NCBI GenBank assembly: GCA_945938055.1
Contig: CAMEUH010000133.1
Span: 1 to 6,784 of the forward strand
From: an uncultured Eubacteriaceae bacterium
GTDB taxonomy: Bacteria > Bacillota > Clostridia > Lachnospirales > Lachnospiraceae
Length of the DNA: 6,784 nucleotides
Reading direction: 5' to 3'
Shown piece by piece: positions 6,046 to 6,784 of this stretch. Positions within the stretch are counted from its first letter, which is position 1. Each line of letters begins with the position of its first letter. A program made the translations under genes and the position numbers. The notes beneath the pieces were generated by a model that saw nothing but the letters and a program-made list of their open reading frames with translations, was not told the origin of the DNA and did no database searches.

Positions 6046-6077
6046 CAAAATTTACCTCTTTTCTCAAAACTATACTG

Positions 6078-6106
6078 AATATAGCATTCGGAAAACGAAT
6101 TGTCAA
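6078..6106 (-). promoter_or_regulatory. Sigma-A promoter of bioY
   Basis: On the minus strand: TTGACA (6106-6101), a 17-nt spacer, then TATATT (6083-6078) preceded by TGC. The -35 is perfect, the spacing optimal, and the -10 carries the extended TGn element, so the promoter should be strong when not repressed. The expected start site is near 6071, giving a leader of about 25 nt before the ATG. Confidence 0.88.
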
Positions 6107-6132
6107 CCTGTTTTATTTGCAAGGTTAACAAT
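6099..6132. promoter_or_regulatory. BirA-type biotin operator in front of bioY
   Basis: Inverted repeat ATTGTCAACC (6099-6108), 14 nt, GGTTAACAAT (6123-6132), with 9 of 10 arm bases matching. It fits the known Firmicutes BirA site (TTGTTAACC-N14-16-GGTTAACAA). One arm contains the -35 box of the bioY promoter, so bound holo-BirA would block RNA polymerase when biotin is ample. birA itself is not in the window. Confidence 0.88.
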
Positions 6133-6150
6133 CAAGAGGAAAATCTTTTT

Positions 6151-6237
6151 ATGTTCTCATCTTCTCCACGTCCCAGACCATCTGATGAGCCGCCATTTCC
6201 ACCCTACATTGTACCTCCCATTCCGCCGGTGCCTTAA
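6151..6237 (+). CDS. Possible proline-rich small ORF (28 codons)
   Basis: ATG at 6151 to TAA at 6235-6237. The 28-residue product is 43% proline (12 of 28), beginning MFSSSPRPRPSDEPPFPP and containing three further Pro-Pro pairs or ends. An AGAGG lies 11 nt upstream, rather far. It fills most of the gap between bioY and the TetR locus on the strand opposite to both. No clear plus-strand promoter or terminator is seen. It could be a real small gene, the leftover end of a lost gene, or chance; the low confidence reflects this. The other side of the same DNA has no plausible product. Confidence 0.3.
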   Translation: MFSSSPRPRPSDEPPFPPYIVPPIPPVP

Positions 6238-6253
6238 TCAAACATTCTTCAAT

Positions 6254-6784
6254 CTACTCTTCATAGCGTTCTATCTTATCCAATTCCGCATCCTCACAGG
6301 AAATCCCACACATTGTGCAAAAAAACTTCGTAATATCTTCTTCACTTTCTTTGGTACCATTTTGAATCCAGGTAATTGCAGTATTAAATAACGCACCCAT
6401 ATACATGTATAATTGATATTTTTCGATTGAATGATTTGGCATTGTCCCTGCAATTTCTTCATGAAAACGGTTCAGTTTTTCCAGCAGGATGGAACCATAA
6501 CCAAATCTGTACAAATCTAACACAAAATCCCCATACACTTTAAATTATTCAAAGCTCCCGCGGACATTCTGATAGGTATAATAATCTGACGCATTCCAGT
6601 CAACCGTATTCCGGAACTGTTCCAAAACATCCTCAATCAACGTAATCAGTACATCCTCTTTCGAATCGTAGTTCCGATAAAAAGAGACCCTTGCGACACC
6701 GGCATTGCGGATAAGCTCAGAAATGGAAATCTGGTACATTTTTTCAATTTTTGTATCACATTCTGCCCTTGTGAAACCATTTCC
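6254..6784 (-). pseudogene. TetR-family transcriptional regulator interrupted by an in-frame stop, 5' end beyond the window
   Basis: Read on the minus strand, one frame runs from the right edge to a stop at 6256-6254, broken only by a TAA at 6547-6545. Before the stop is a TetR helix-turn-helix: ISISELIRNAGVARVSFYRN followed by YDSKEDVL. After it the same frame continues as FKVYGDFVLDLYRFGYGS and ends in a typical TetR C-terminal domain, with YMGALFNTAITWIQNGTKES. Relatives commonly have an aromatic residue here (FEYF-like), so a single Tyr-to-stop change (TAT or TAC to TAA) is a likely origin. The frame is still open at 6784, so the true start lies outside; the ATG at 6739 would lack helix 1. 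The helix-1 region before 6739 also looks short, and the other frame (reading MVSQGQNVIQKLKK) joins at a six-A run, so a second lesion is possible. If translated, it would be two pieces of 64+ and 94 aa. The ligand and targets are unknown. Confidence 0.65.

Noticed and set aside
6046..6098. Riboswitch in the bioY leader
   Set aside because: The leader is only about 25 nt, too short for a riboswitch, and the BirA-type operator explains control.
5813..6391. Plus-strand open frame of 192 codons
   Set aside because: Runs across bioY, its promoter and operator and into the TetR locus on the wrong strand; no ribosome site or family features.

Overview
This window reads as a piece of chromosome from a low-to-mid-GC, probably spore-forming Clostridia bacterium, most likely Lachnospiraceae-like. 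That placement is inferred from strong AGGAGG-type ribosome sites, several TTG starts, a SpoVB/MurJ-like flippase, a BirA-type operator in front of bioY, and a Cys/Gly-rich small protein of a kind seen in Clostridia. No species can be named from the sequence alone.

Left block (1-3525, minus strand). This is a tight operon read right to left: a GT2 glycosyltransferase fused to a GtrA-like membrane domain, a membrane-anchored phosphodiester glycosidase (NAGPA-like), an unrecognised single-pass membrane protein, and the N-terminal 100 codons of a MOP-superfamily lipid/polysaccharide flippase that runs off the window. Gaps are 24 nt, a 4-nt ATGA overlap, and 5 nt. An extended -10 promoter lies upstream at about 3599-3627. 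Together the genes suggest building, exporting and trimming of a cell-surface glycan.

Middle block (3526-4994, plus strand, divergent). First comes a 95-residue protein that is 20% cysteine and built from two similar modules, followed by a perfect small hairpin and a strong terminator. Then come two small helical proteins of unknown function (197 and 76 aa), probably co-transcribed. They share a repeated Pro-Glu...Met-Ile-Asp-Met helix motif. A sporulation-sigma-like promoter candidate precedes them. This is the least explained part of the window.

Right block (5019-6784, minus strand). bioY (biotin ECF transporter S component) has a near-consensus promoter whose -35 box lies inside a BirA-type inverted repeat. 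A DUF1284 cysteine-rich protein overlaps the 3' end of bioY, and a terminator overlaps the last codons of the DUF1284 gene. Upstream of bioY lie a possible 28-codon proline-rich small ORF on the plus strand and a TetR-family regulator. The TetR frame is interrupted by a single in-frame TAA and runs off the right edge.

No tRNA, rRNA, CRISPR array, insertion sequence or integrase was seen.
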